From positions 124,001 to 188,000 of the forward strand of contig NZ_LSYT01000008.1 in NCBI RefSeq assembly GCF_001602525.1: a DNA stretch of 64,000 nt, read 5' to 3'. Source of the stretch: Flavobacterium chilense (GTDB lineage: Bacteria > Bacteroidota > Bacteroidia > Flavobacteriales > Flavobacteriaceae). Below are positions 16,007-24,944 of this stretch, one piece after another (position 1 is the stretch's first letter; every line of letters starts with the position of its first letter). Under the pieces are notes generated by a model that had not been told where the DNA came from, ran no database searches, and was given only the letters and a program-made list of their open reading frames with translations. A program made the position numbers and the translations under genes.

Positions 16007-17352
16007 TATTTTTTCTCTTTAGTTACTTTTTCACCCGTTTTGTAATAATTAGGAGGAAATCCGTTTAAGGTTCTCCAGATCTCAAACCAGATTGGTACAG
16101 TGTCCAGTAAAGCAATAGTTTGAGCGCCGGAACCAATACTCAGTTGTTTTGGCCAGTGTGCTTCTTTAGGATCAGGAGCTATCAGGATTCTGTATTTTCC
16201 GTTTGTGCTTATAAAATTTTCTATCGCAACTACTTTTCCTCCAAAGGTTCCGTATGACATATCAGGCCAGCCGGCAAATACAATTGTTGGCCAACCGTCA
16301 AACCAAACACGAACTTCTGCTCCTTTTCTGATCAAAGGCAAATCTATTGGGTTTACATAAGTTTCTACAGCAATATCGTACTGAGACGGCATTATGGTAG
16401 CAATTGGCGTTCCTTCTTTTATCGTTTCGCCCAAACCTGCCTGCAAAGCTCTGTTGATGTAGCCATTTTGTGCTGCTTTGATATAATACATACCATTTCT
16501 TAAACTGTAGTTGGTATATTGGTTTTCTAATTTGCTAACCTGAGCTTCTGTGTCAAATTTATTGCTAAGAGTAGTAAACTGATCACTTTTTGCTTTGGCT
16601 ACTTTTTCAGAATACTCAGCCGAAATTCGGTTAATCTCAACTTTTGCATTGATGTATTCGTTTTTACTGGTCAGGTATTTGTTTTCCTGTGTGATAATTT
16701 TGGCATCAACATCTTGTAGTTTTAAACGTTTCTCTTCGACATCAGTAAGAGGTTTCAAACCTTCTTTGTTTAATTGAACCGAACGATTGTATTGCGTGTT
16801 GGCAATTCGCAATTGTGTTTTTGCTGCAACAAGGTCAATACTATCACTTTTTATTTTTAAAAGCGATTGTCTTACTTTGTTTTTTGCCTGTTCGAGTTTT
16901 AGTCTTTTTTCGTTTTCTATAGCCTGAATCTGACTTGAAAGTGTCTGAACTTTTTCGTCATACGATTCCAGAGAGTTTTTCTTGGCATCAACCTGATTTT
17001 TGGTGTTTGCAACCAAATTTGGGTCCATGTAATCCTCTTTTATTTCAGAAATAAATAAAATAGTATCGCCTTTTTTTACAAAATCACCTTCCTGTACATA
17101 CCATTTTTCTATTCGGCCAGAAATTACACTCTGTATCGATTGGGGTCTTTGGTTCGGTTTTAAGGTAGTTACGGATCCTGATCCCGAAACATTTTGTGTC
17201 CACGGCAGGAAAAGTGCAATTATCCCTAAAATTGATGTGCCTATTATGATTTTATTTAAAATTTTATAATGCGGTCTGTTGCTCAGATTTCTTACAGTCT
17301 CGTATTGATCAAGTGACTGTAATTTGGTTTTATTGTCAGAGATATTTAACAT
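16006..17352 (-). CDS. HlyD-family membrane fusion (adaptor) protein
   Basis: Periplasmic adaptor, 448 aa, anchored by one N-terminal membrane span (about 34-50, IIIGTSILGIIALFLPW). The biotinyl-lipoyl half-motif SGRIEKWYVQEGDFVKKGDT precedes a long coiled-coil hairpin (about 100-280). The second lipoyl half (AAQNGYINRALQAGLGETIK) and beta-barrel strands follow. It links the ABC subunit (3 bp upstream) to TolC (overlapping stop). Length and order are standard for type I secretion or ABC efflux adaptors. Confidence 0.93.
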   Translation of the reverse strand: MLNISDNKTKLQSLDQYETVRNLSNRPHYKILNKIIIGTSILGIIALFLPWTQNVSGSGSVTTLKPNQRPQSIQSVISGRIEKWYVQEGDFVKKGDTILFISEIKEDYMDPNLVANTKNQVDAKKNSLESYDEKVQTLSSQIQAIENEKRLKLEQAKNKVRQSLLKIKSDSIDLVAAKTQLRIANTQYNRSVQLNKEGLKPLTDVEEKRLKLQDVDAKIITQENKYLTSKNEYINAKVEINRISAEYSEKVAKAKSDQFTTLSNKFDTEAQVSKLENQYTNYSLRNGMYYIKAAQNGYINRALQAGLGETIKEGTPIATIMPSQYDIAVETYVNPIDLPLIRKGAEVRVWFDGWPTIVFAGWPDMSYGTFGGKVVAIENFISTNGKYRILIAPDPKEAHWPKQLSIGSGAQTIALLDTVPIWFEIWRTLNGFPPNYYKTGEKVTKEKK

Positions 17353-17355
17353 GGC

Positions 17356-19017
17356 TTATTGTTTTTTTTGATCAAGTAAAATAATACCGTTTTGCATTGT
17401 TATTTGTCGTGTCGATTTTGTTTTCCAATGCGGATTTTTAGAGGAAACAATAACAGTCCAGTTGTTTTTATCCGAAGAGATAAAATCAATGATTTCATTG
17501 GCAACACTTTCATCCATTGTATCTGTTGGGTCTTCATAAAAAAGAATCTTTGGCTTATGAATAATACTTCTGGCTAACAGGATTTTTTGTGCATTAGAAG
17601 ATGATAATTGTCGTCCTTCAGGATAAATATGAGTATCTAAACCTTTTGGTAATAATTTTATAAAAGAACTGAGCTGTACTCCGTCAAGAGCCCATTTTAG
17701 ATCTTCAGAACTTATGCTTGGATCATTAAAGGTAATGTTCTCAATAATGGTTCCTTCAAAAGGAGTTTCGTTATGAATGATAGTACCAATTTGTGCCCGA
17801 TATTGTTTGATGTCTATTTTCTTGAAAGTATCATCATTGATGTAAAAAGCACCTGAACTTTGTTTTAATAAACCGGATAATAACCTGATAAGAGTTGTTT
17901 TTCCTGAACCGTTTTCGCCATCGATTACGATTTTTTCTCCCTGCTCAATTTTAACAGTAATAGAATCTAGTGCGTTGGTTGGTGAATCCGGGAACTTAAA
18001 TTTTAAATTTTCAGTTTCCAATGTGATATTTGCGTAGCTATTATCGCTATTAGATTCTGTGTTTTCTTCTAATTCTAAATCAGTTACCTGTCCTATTTTT
18101 TCAACAGAAGTTAAAACATCATAAAAACTTTCCAGTCCAAGAATAATCTTTTCGACAGAAGTAATGACTAATAAAATGATGATTTCTGCGGCAACAAACT
18201 GCCCAATATTCATTTCCTGACTCAATACCAAATATCCTCCAATAGACAATAAACTCGCAGTTATAATCACTTTAAAAACAATAAGCTGTGTAAATTGTTT
18301 TTGGATAACCTTAAAATGTTTTTCTCTGTAATTGATATAATTGGTTACGATTGAATTGTTTTTCTGAAGTGCAAAATCGTAGTTTAAGGCATTTCTGAAA
18401 CTAAAATTATTTCGTGCCATTTCCTGTAGCCAGCCCGCAACTTTATATTTGAATTTGGATTCTTTTAAACTTGTTTCTAATCCTGATTTATATGAAAACC
18501 TAAAAATAAAGTATAAAAGCAGAAATAATAAAAAACCAAATACAATAAAATAAGGATGATACAAGGACAACAAAATAAGTCCAAAAACAATCTGGAGCAA
18601 AGCAGCCGAAAAATCTGTTAATAATTTTGAAGTTCCTTTCTGGATGGTTAGAGTATCGAAAAAACGATTCGTTAATTCCGGCGGATAAGTGCCATACAAT
18701 TCCTCCGATTTTATTTTGGGTAAACGCGCTGCAAACTCAAACGAAGCACGAACAAATATTTTTTGCTGCAGGTTTTCTGTAATTCGCAATTGCATCAACG
18801 ATAAAATTCCAACCAGAGCAACGCCGGCAACAACCAGTATAATAAGTACGATCCAGGATGCGCTAACTCTTCCGGATTGTATAAAGGCAATAATGGCCTG
18901 AATTCCTAACGGAAGCGATAAACTGATTAATCCGGCAAAAATAGCGTAGAAAAAGATTTGGTAAATATCTTTTTTGTCTAGTGCGAGTAAATTGTAAAAT
19001 CGTTTTAAAGGTGTCAT
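17356..19017 (-). CDS. ABC exporter subunit (membrane domain plus ATPase) with degenerate catalytic motifs
   Basis: Inner-membrane half-transporter, 553 aa, with about six membrane segments (about 20-305) and a C-terminal ATPase domain (about 330-553). It lacks a C39 peptidase domain. Walker A is intact (GENGSGKT, 367-374). The other motifs depart from consensus: His415 where the Q-loop Gln is expected, signature LSSSN (471-475) for LSGGQ, Walker B ILFYED (491-496) with Glu-Asp in place of Asp-Glu, and Ser526 at the H-loop. The ATG at 19017 is preferred; a longer frame to 19056 would overlap the tetR stop. It may hydrolyse ATP slowly or work as a nucleotide-binding switch. Confidence 0.88.
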   Translation of the reverse strand: MTPLKRFYNLLALDKKDIYQIFFYAIFAGLISLSLPLGIQAIIAFIQSGRVSASWIVLIILVVAGVALVGILSLMQLRITENLQQKIFVRASFEFAARLPKIKSEELYGTYPPELTNRFFDTLTIQKGTSKLLTDFSAALLQIVFGLILLSLYHPYFIVFGFLLFLLLYFIFRFSYKSGLETSLKESKFKYKVAGWLQEMARNNFSFRNALNYDFALQKNNSIVTNYINYREKHFKVIQKQFTQLIVFKVIITASLLSIGGYLVLSQEMNIGQFVAAEIIILLVITSVEKIILGLESFYDVLTSVEKIGQVTDLELEENTESNSDNSYANITLETENLKFKFPDSPTNALDSITVKIEQGEKIVIDGENGSGKTTLIRLLSGLLKQSSGAFYINDDTFKKIDIKQYRAQIGTIIHNETPFEGTIIENITFNDPSISSEDLKWALDGVQLSSFIKLLPKGLDTHIYPEGRQLSSSNAQKILLARSIIHKPKILFYEDPTDTMDESVANEIIDFISSDKNNWTVIVSSKNPHWKTKSTRQITMQNGIILLDQKKQ

Positions 19018-19033
19018 ATTTCTTCTTTTATAA

Positions 19034-19705
19034 TTAGCGTAAAACGTTTTCTGCAAGGTTTAGATAAAATTGGGTAGTGGTAACACTTTCATTGCAATCT
19101 GTAATCGTTTTTAGATGATCTGTTAGAAAATGCTGATGCAAGCTTCCTTCAACAATGGTTGAAACTAATGATTTGGCAAATGGGTAATCCGGATTTACTT
19201 CTTTTACAATAGCCACAATACGATTGATAAGTCTTTTGTAGATTAAAAAAAAGCCTTCTTTGTTTTCCTGGTCGACTTCTTTGGTATGAAGTGTTTTGGT
19301 GAATTCGGCAATTATTATTTTGTTTAAAATTGCTTCATTAATATGATCGGTAAAGAGGTCGTCACTTACTTTTTCGGTAACAATTGTAATGGCTTTTTTT
19401 AGCTTTTCTTTCTTATCAATGATGTTAGCGGTATTAAAGACTAGTTTGTATTCGATCCAGCTCCAGTACCATGAAGATAAATATACTAATAATTTATGCT
19501 TGTTTTCGAAATAACGGTAAATAGAACTCTCGTTTGATCCTATTTTTTCTCCCAGTTTTTTAAAGGTGAAATTATCAAAACCAATATCGTCTATAAGAAG
19601 AATACTTTGTTCTACTATTTTTTTTCCCAATGCAGATGTTTCAGGATCTTTTACGTAGATCTTTTCGTTTACCTGCATCTTTATGTTTGATAGTATAATT
19701 TCCAT
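19034..19705 (-). CDS. TetR-family transcriptional regulator
   Basis: Predicted repressor, 223 aa. The N-terminal helix-turn-helix is visible as FDNFTFKKLGEKIGSNESSIYRYFENKHKLLVYL (split over residues 48-82). The rest is a variable helical ligand-binding domain. As first gene of the export operon it probably autoregulates and controls the ABC-HlyD-TolC genes in response to an unknown ligand. A second ATG nine codons in (MQVNEKIYVK) could be the real start. A palindrome next to the promoter is a candidate operator. Confidence 0.88.
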   Translation of the reverse strand: MEIILSNIKMQVNEKIYVKDPETSALGKKIVEQSILLIDDIGFDNFTFKKLGEKIGSNESSIYRYFENKHKLLVYLSSWYWSWIEYKLVFNTANIIDKKEKLKKAITIVTEKVSDDLFTDHINEAILNKIIIAEFTKTLHTKEVDQENKEGFFLIYKRLINRIVAIVKEVNPDYPFAKSLVSTIVEGSLHQHFLTDHLKTITDCNESVTTTQFYLNLAENVLR

Positions 19706-19722
19706 AAGAATTATTTTAAATG

Positions 19723-19743
19723 CAAATATAATAGTATTACTAT
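19723..19743 (-). promoter_or_regulatory. Promoter -7 element and adjoining palindromic operator for the export operon
   Basis: TATATTTG on the minus strand (19723-19730) matches the Bacteroidota -7 consensus. Directly upstream is ATAGTATTACTAT (19731-19743), a perfect palindrome that would occupy the spacer of the promoter. A further ATAGTAT lies at 19690-19696 inside the tetR start region. The placement is typical for a TetR operator. No footprint is implied. Confidence 0.5.
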
Positions 19744-19776
19744 CAATATAGAAATTTTAACTCTTATTTAAACAAA

Positions 19777-19808
19777 AAAAAGCTGCTCTGGTAATAGAGC
19801 AGCTTTTT
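19777..19808 (-). terminator. Rho-independent terminator downstream of gpmI
   Basis: AAAGCTGCTCT and AGAGCAGCTTT form an 11-bp stem with a short loop, flanked by A and T runs. It lies 21 nt beyond the gpmI stop on the minus strand and separates it from the tetR operon. Confidence 0.85.
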
Positions 19809-19828
19809 AAAGTCATATTAAAAAAGAT

Positions 19829-21349
19829 TTACAACAATGAATGACAAGTCATTGCATTTGGTTGCTGAACTCCCATTAATTCTAAAATAGTAGGAGCGAT
19901 ATCACCTAAAACACCATCGTGAATACTTTTAAGATCTTTATCTACTAAAATAATCGGCACCGGGTTTGTTGTGTGCGCAGTATTTGGGCTTCCGTCAGGA
20001 TTAATCATGGTTTCACAATTTCCGTGATCGGCAATTACAATTGTAGTATAATCGTTTGCAAGAGCTGCTTCGATAACTTGTTTTACGCAAGCATCAACGG
20101 CCTCACATGCTTTTATTGCAGCACTCATAATTCCTGTATGTCCAACCATATCTCCGTTAGCAAAATTCAAACAAACAAAATCAACTTCGCCTTTGTTTAA
20201 TTCCGGAACAAGAGCTGCTGTAAGTTCGTAAGCGCTCATTTCTGGCTGTAAATCATAAGTGGCTACTTTTGGGGAATTTCTCAAAATACGTGATTCGCCT
20301 TCAAATGGGGTTTCTCTTCCACCTGAAAAGAAAAATGTTACGTGTGGATATTTTTCCGTTTCAGCAATACGAATTTGCTTTTTATCTGCTTTTTCTAAAA
20401 CCTCACCAAGAGTTTCGTTAATGTTGTCTTTGTTGTAAACAACTTTTACGTTTTGGTAAGTTTCATCATAATTTGTCAGAGTTACATAATACAAGTTTAA
20501 CTTGTGCATGTTTTGCTCGTGAAAATCGTGTTGCGAAAGCGCTTCTGTAAGTTCACGTCCTCTGTCTGTTCTGAAATTAAAGAAGATTACCACATCACCT
20601 TCAACAATTGTAGCTAATGGTTTTTCGTTTTCATCCACCATCACGATAGGCTCAATAAACTCATCAGTAACATTATGGGCATAACTGTCAAGAACACTGG
20701 CAACGGCATTTTTTGACGGAGTACCAATGGCATTTACAACTAAATCATAAGCCAGTTTTACGCGTTCCCAACGTTTGTCACGGTCCATTGCATAATAACG
20801 ACCAATGATCGAAGCAATTTTTACCGGTGTATCTTTAATGTGATCTTCTAAGTCATGAATATATTTTGCTCCGGATTTCGGGTCAACATCACGGCCATCT
20901 GTAAAGGCGTGAACATAAACCTGATCTAAGCCGTACTCCTGAGATGCGTCGATTAATCCGCGTAAATGAGAAGTGTGAGAGTGAACTCCACCATCAGACA
21001 CTAATCCTAAAAAGTGAACTTTTTTATTGTTTTCTTTAGCATAAGTAAAAGCATCAACCAGCACTTGTTCTTTGGCAAGTGTTTTGTGTGCTACGGCAAG
21101 ATTTATTTTGGCTAAATCCTGGTATACAATTCTTCCGGCACCCAGATTCATGTGACCTACTTCACTGTTTCCCATCTGACCTTCAGGTAAACCCACGTTT
21201 AATCCGTCAGTTCTAAGTTGTGCATTTGGGTAATTTTTGTAAAGACTGTTTATAAAAGGAACATTTGCGTTGTCTATTGCAGAAACTTTAGGGTCAGGAG
21301 ATTTTCCCCAACCGTCTAAAATCATAAGGATTACTTTTTTGTTCATCAT
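19829..21349 (-). CDS. gpmI: 2,3-bisphosphoglycerate-independent phosphoglycerate mutase
   Basis: Cytoplasmic glycolytic/gluconeogenic enzyme, 506 aa, interconverting 3- and 2-phosphoglycerate with two Mn ions. Metal and catalytic motifs of the alkaline-phosphatase-type domain are present: LMILDGWG at the N-terminus, the phosphoserine in QMGNSEVGHMNLGAGRI, FFNFRTDRGREL, and the C-terminal IVIADHGNCE and TAHTTNPVPIIL. Length is that of a complete iPGM. The frame starts with two consecutive Met codons, so the start may be 21349 or 21346. Confidence 0.97.
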   Translation of the reverse strand: MMNKKVILMILDGWGKSPDPKVSAIDNANVPFINSLYKNYPNAQLRTDGLNVGLPEGQMGNSEVGHMNLGAGRIVYQDLAKINLAVAHKTLAKEQVLVDAFTYAKENNKKVHFLGLVSDGGVHSHTSHLRGLIDASQEYGLDQVYVHAFTDGRDVDPKSGAKYIHDLEDHIKDTPVKIASIIGRYYAMDRDKRWERVKLAYDLVVNAIGTPSKNAVASVLDSYAHNVTDEFIEPIVMVDENEKPLATIVEGDVVIFFNFRTDRGRELTEALSQHDFHEQNMHKLNLYYVTLTNYDETYQNVKVVYNKDNINETLGEVLEKADKKQIRIAETEKYPHVTFFFSGGRETPFEGESRILRNSPKVATYDLQPEMSAYELTAALVPELNKGEVDFVCLNFANGDMVGHTGIMSAAIKACEAVDACVKQVIEAALANDYTTIVIADHGNCETMINPDGSPNTAHTTNPVPIILVDKDLKSIHDGVLGDIAPTILELMGVQQPNAMTCHSLL

Positions 21350-21431
21350 TTTTGTTTTTTACAAAGATAAGTCATTTCTAAAATAGGCAGGAAAAGCAAT
21401 GATACATTTATGTTTAATAAAATGAAGCGTA

Positions 21432-21721
21432 TTAAAAAATATTGATTTTGTTGAAGAACACTAAATTTTTTAAAATTAATTCACGCCAGACTCTTTTTCT
21501 GAGCTTATTTTTGATGGTGTTGTAGCTGATAAAATATTTTAGACTTACAGAAAAGATAGGATTTAAAGCTTCATTATGAGCTAAACCCGGTACATTGTTT
21601 TTAAAGTTGATAACTCAAAATTAGAAGTATCATTTCTTTGTAAAACCGGAAGTTCAAAGAATTGAGCCTGAAAAACTATTTTTTTATTTGATTCTATATG
21701 AAAAAGTAAGGATAAAAGAAT
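21432..21721 (-). pseudogene. Likely decayed gene fragment with a frameshift
   Basis: In the 640-bp gap upstream of gpmI, two overlapping open frames on the minus strand read like pieces of one protein. One (21584-21721) contains KKIVFQAQFFELPVLQRN. The next, shifted frame (21435-21614) contains VPGLAHNEALNPIFSVSL and NKLRKRVWRELILKN, and stops at 21432-21434. They overlap at 21584-21614, where a single-base indel would join them. No start codon or ribosome site is apparent. More protein-like peptide continues weakly up to about 21860. I do not recognise the family, and chance open frames cannot be excluded. Confidence 0.35.
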
Positions 21722-21923
21722 TCAATACTTAAAATAAAAAACTGTTTTTTACGCTAATAGTTACAGCTTTACGATTTAAAAGCAGTATTTGTTTATGTTT
21801 TTTTTAAGAATTTCAGTAAAACGTTGAGGTTTTTTGCAGAAGTAAATCTCTTACAGAAATAATATTTTTATGTTAATTATGTTAAAATTTAAGCAAAAAA
21901 CGCCTGATTTCCAGGCCTGTATT

Positions 21924-21952
21924 TTGGAGGCTATCAAATTTTTATATTTTTG
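21924..21952 (+). promoter_or_regulatory. Bacteroidota promoter for the YkuD_2 L,D-transpeptidase gene
   Basis: TTG at 21924-21926 and TATTTTTG at 21945-21952 are separated by 18 nt, which fits the TTG-N(17-23)-TAnnTTTG pattern. The start codon is 37 nt downstream. Confidence 0.6.
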
Positions 21953-21989
21953 CCCTACCCAAATTTAATTATTAACCTAAAGAAATTCA

Positions 21990-22721
21990 ATGATTTACAA
22001 AATTTATCCGCTGCTTGTGTTTTTGTTATTATCTTTTGGTAAAGATTCAAAAAACACCTCCGAATTAAAGAATGCAACAACAAAGACTTTCGCAAAAGTT
22101 GAAAAAACACTTACTGTTGATGCAAAAATTGCAAACATTTATGAAGCATTAAAATTGAACGCAAACAATTTTAATATTCCTGAACTTAGAACTTTTTCTG
22201 AGGCATTAAAAGGTTTTTATCTTTTAAAAGAAAGAGGTATAATTCAGAAAAACATTCTAACGTTAATTGATTTTAGTCTGTCATCAAATACCAAACGTTT
22301 ATGGGTAATTGATATGACTACGAATACCATTTTATTTAACTCTCTCGTTGCTCACGGAAGAAACACCGGCGAAGAATTTGCATCGGCATTTTCAAACACC
22401 AATTCATCTTTTAAAAGTAGTTTGGGCTTTTATGCAACAGGCGAAATCTATCAGGGAAAACATGGTGCTTCTTTACGTTTAGACGGTTTAGAAAGAGGTT
22501 ATAATGACAATGCCCGCGAAAGAGGAGTTGTTATGCATGGAGCCGATTATGTTTCGGAATCTTTTATCAGAGAGCACAAAAGATTAGGCAGAAGCCAGGG
22601 ATGTCCTGCATTGCCGGTTGAATTGACTGCTGAGATAATCGAAACGATTAAAGACAAATCATGTTTGTATATCTACCATCCGTCAAGAACTTTTATGATG
22701 GAGGAGAAGCTAATTTCTTAA
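21990..22721 (+). CDS. Murein L,D-transpeptidase catalytic domain protein (YkuD_2 family)
   Basis: Exported protein, 243 aa, with a short N-terminal hydrophobic segment (about 5-16, IYPLLVFLLLSF) that acts as signal or anchor. The C-terminal half carries the catalytic signature: LIDFSLSSNTKRLWVIDM, HGRNTGEEFASAFSN, VVMHGADYVSE and LGRSQGCPALP, with the nucleophilic Cys after SQG. Such enzymes act on stem peptides of peptidoglycan. It is convergent with a second, unrelated-length L,D-transpeptidase, and the two 3' ends overlap by 12 bp. Confidence 0.88.
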   Translation: MIYKIYPLLVFLLLSFGKDSKNTSELKNATTKTFAKVEKTLTVDAKIANIYEALKLNANNFNIPELRTFSEALKGFYLLKERGIIQKNILTLIDFSLSSNTKRLWVIDMTTNTILFNSLVAHGRNTGEEFASAFSNTNSSFKSSLGFYATGEIYQGKHGASLRLDGLERGYNDNARERGVVMHGADYVSESFIREHKRLGRSQGCPALPVELTAEIIETIKDKSCLYIYHPSRTFMMEEKLIS

Positions 22722-24296
22722 TTTAGCATACAAATCTGAATCAAGATTATAAATATCAGCTCTGAAAATGAGCTGATTTTTTTTGCTCCATGCTGTCCAG
22801 TACCATTGGTATAAAGCATATTTCTTGGTGATTTTAATGCTGGTTGTTTTCTTAGAAGCAATCAGAGTGTCGATTTTGTCTTTGGACCATCTTTCAGAAT
22901 CATCTAAAATATGTTCTGCTAATTCCAACGGATTTTCTACACGAACACATCCTGAACTTAAAGAGCGATTACTTCTCCCAAAATAATTACGGTGATTTGT
23001 GTCATGTAAATACACACTGTGATGATTTGGGAACAAAATTTTCATCAATCCTAATGAATTATTGTACCCCGGACTTTGTACATAACGGTAATTTCCCGGT
23101 TTGTTTTCGTTCCAGGCATTAGGTTCTACCACATTTCCTGAAGTATCATAAATTGTAATGTTCTTGTTGGCAAGATAGTTTCGGTTTCGTTTCATGGCCG
23201 GAACAACATCCTCTTTTAATATGGTTGGAGGAACTGTCCATGTTGGGTTAAAAACAACTGTTTTTAGTACAGAGGTAATAATAGGAGTTTTTCTTTTACT
23301 AGTTCCAACGACAATATTTCGCACCAAAGTTGTATCCTGACTTTCGACTACGTTTAAGCTGTAATCCGGAATATTGATGATGAAATAATTTTCGGCTAAT
23401 TCCGTAGTGTACCATCTCCAACGCTCTAAGTTGGCGATAATTTGTTGTTTTCTTCTTTCTTTCGAATAATTTAATGCGCTTATCGTTCCCGGACCAATCA
23501 CGCCATCATTGGCTAAACCATGTCTTTCCTGAAATTTTTTAACAGACTCAAATGTTTTTTCATCGTAAATTTTGGTCAGACTGTCTTTTCCGGACATGTC
23601 TTTCCAGAATAAAAGTCTTTTTTTGATGTTGACTAAAGCAGGATTGGTATCACGCAGTGTAATTTTGCTTAATGATTCGATTTTTGATAATTCAGAATCA
23701 TCCGGAAATTCATCAATAATTTCAAGCGCTTTTAATAACTGCTTATACGTTTGTGATTTTGACTGAACATTTTCTACAATACTGTCTAATTTGTTTTTAT
23801 TAAAAGCTTTGATCAGTATATTATTAACATCAAACGTCTTTTCTTCTAAATCCCAATCCGGATATAATTTCTTAGGGTCCAGTTTTCCTTTATATAAGTG
23901 ACTTAGATATTTTTCGAAGTTGTAGGTTAATAAGATGTCGTAAGTTGCCAACTCAGAATCGGTCAGAGTACCAATTTTGCTTTCGAACTTTTTAAGTTGT
24001 GAAGCTTTATAATCTTCAGGATCTAAACCAAGATCTTCTGCTTTTTCCAGTTGCGACAAAACATAAGTTCTCTTTTTGAGATTTCCCCAAACGGTTTTGT
24101 TTTCTGATGAGTTATAAAACTGCTTTAATGTTTCGCTTTTAAATGTGCCTATAAGTGCAGTGTCAATTTCTACTTTTCTTTCGTCAGTAAGTATGATTGC
24201 CGGGGCAGTTTTTTTCACCGCCGGAATTATTTTAGGAGTTTCTTTTTTACAGGCAATAAAAATGCATATTACTAAAGAAAAGTAAAGTTTGTTCAT
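22710..24296 (-). CDS. YcbB-like L,D-transpeptidase lipoprotein
   Basis: Predicted lipoprotein, 528 aa: the signal MNKLYFSLVICIFIAC ends in a lipobox with Cys16. It has the LdtD/YcbB layout. An N-terminal scaffold is followed by a peptidoglycan-binding domain (about 250-290, VKKFQERHGLANDGVIGPGT). The YkuD catalytic domain comes next, with the family motif HDTNHRNYFGRSNRSLSSGC and the nucleophile Cys in SSGCVRVENP. It should form 3-3 crosslinks between mDAP residues. The gene starts 1 nt after a GNAT gene. Its last codons contain the terminator of the convergent gene. Confidence 0.92.
   Translation of the reverse strand: MNKLYFSLVICIFIACKKETPKIIPAVKKTAPAIILTDERKVEIDTALIGTFKSETLKQFYNSSENKTVWGNLKKRTYVLSQLEKAEDLGLDPEDYKASQLKKFESKIGTLTDSELATYDILLTYNFEKYLSHLYKGKLDPKKLYPDWDLEEKTFDVNNILIKAFNKNKLDSIVENVQSKSQTYKQLLKALEIIDEFPDDSELSKIESLSKITLRDTNPALVNIKKRLLFWKDMSGKDSLTKIYDEKTFESVKKFQERHGLANDGVIGPGTISALNYSKERRKQQIIANLERWRWYTTELAENYFIINIPDYSLNVVESQDTTLVRNIVVGTSKRKTPIITSVLKTVVFNPTWTVPPTILKEDVVPAMKRNRNYLANKNITIYDTSGNVVEPNAWNENKPGNYRYVQSPGYNNSLGLMKILFPNHHSVYLHDTNHRNYFGRSNRSLSSGCVRVENPLELAEHILDDSERWSKDKIDTLIASKKTTSIKITKKYALYQWYWTAWSKKNQLIFRADIYNLDSDLYAKLRN
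22755..22784 (+). terminator. Terminator of the YkuD_2 gene, embedded in the opposing CDS
   Basis: ATCAGCTC (22755-22762), loop TGAAAAT, then GAGCTGAT (22770-22777) and seven T residues. It is a perfect 8-bp stem 33 nt after the plus-strand stop. On the minus strand the same bases encode NQLIFRADI near the C-terminus of the other L,D-transpeptidase. Confidence 0.8.
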
Positions 24297-24297
24297 T

Positions 24298-24735
24298 CTA
24301 TAATTTTTTAAACATTAAATAATGTTCGCCAACGTCTTTAATGTCAAAAGGCTCACCCTGGGGTTGGTAATCCATTTTTTTGTAAAAACCTACAGCAGCG
24401 GTTCTGGCGTTGAACCAAATCAAATCAACTTTGTTAGCATTGCAGTAGGTTTCACAATGTTTAACTAAAGCTTCTCCAAATCCTTTTTTCTGATGGGTTT
24501 CTAAAACTGCCATCCCACGAATCTGAGCTTGATTTTGCTCGGCAAATATAGGATTGATTTTATCGTATAACGAAATAATTCCTGTTAAATTTTCATCACT
24601 AAATAAACCAAAGTGATGCGTGCTTTCTAAATCGTCTCCTTCAAAGATACAACTTTCTACAGGTTTGCCTTTTCTTAAAACAGGTTGGCGAACAGCATAA
24701 GTTTCTTTTGAGTGTATTTCTGTAATAATATTCAT
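24298..24735 (-). CDS. GNAT-family N-acetyltransferase
   Basis: Cytoplasmic acyltransferase, 145 aa, single GNAT domain. The acetyl-CoA-binding motif A is IRGMAVLETHQKKGFGEALV (Q/RxxGxG/A form as KKGFGEA). Motif B follows as VDLIWFNARTAAVGFYKKMD. The usual C-terminal strand GEHYLMFKKL is present. Substrate unknown. It precedes the L,D-transpeptidase with a 1-nt gap and is probably co-transcribed, but a shared function cannot be read from the sequence. Confidence 0.9.
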   Translation of the reverse strand: MNIITEIHSKETYAVRQPVLRKGKPVESCIFEGDDLESTHHFGLFSDENLTGIISLYDKINPIFAEQNQAQIRGMAVLETHQKKGFGEALVKHCETYCNANKVDLIWFNARTAAVGFYKKMDYQPQGEPFDIKDVGEHYLMFKKL

Positions 24736-24832
24736 AATTTTGGAAAAATAATTGATTTTATAACTTTTTAATTTTAAATAGGTTATAAATAATTGTTGAT
24801 TTTTATTGATTTTTTTTGCGAAAAAGCTTGTT

Positions 24833-24859
24833 TTGAACTTAACTTTCTTTTTATATTTG
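24833..24859 (+). promoter_or_regulatory. Promoter of the first tRNA-Gly gene
   Basis: TATATTTG at 24852-24859 is an exact -7 match 10 nt upstream of the mature tRNA. TTG occurs at 24833-24835 (16-nt spacing) or 24828-24830 (21-nt spacing). Confidence 0.65.
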
Positions 24860-24869
24860 CACCACCAAT

Positions 24870-24942
<73 letters not shown>

Positions 24943-24944
24943 CT

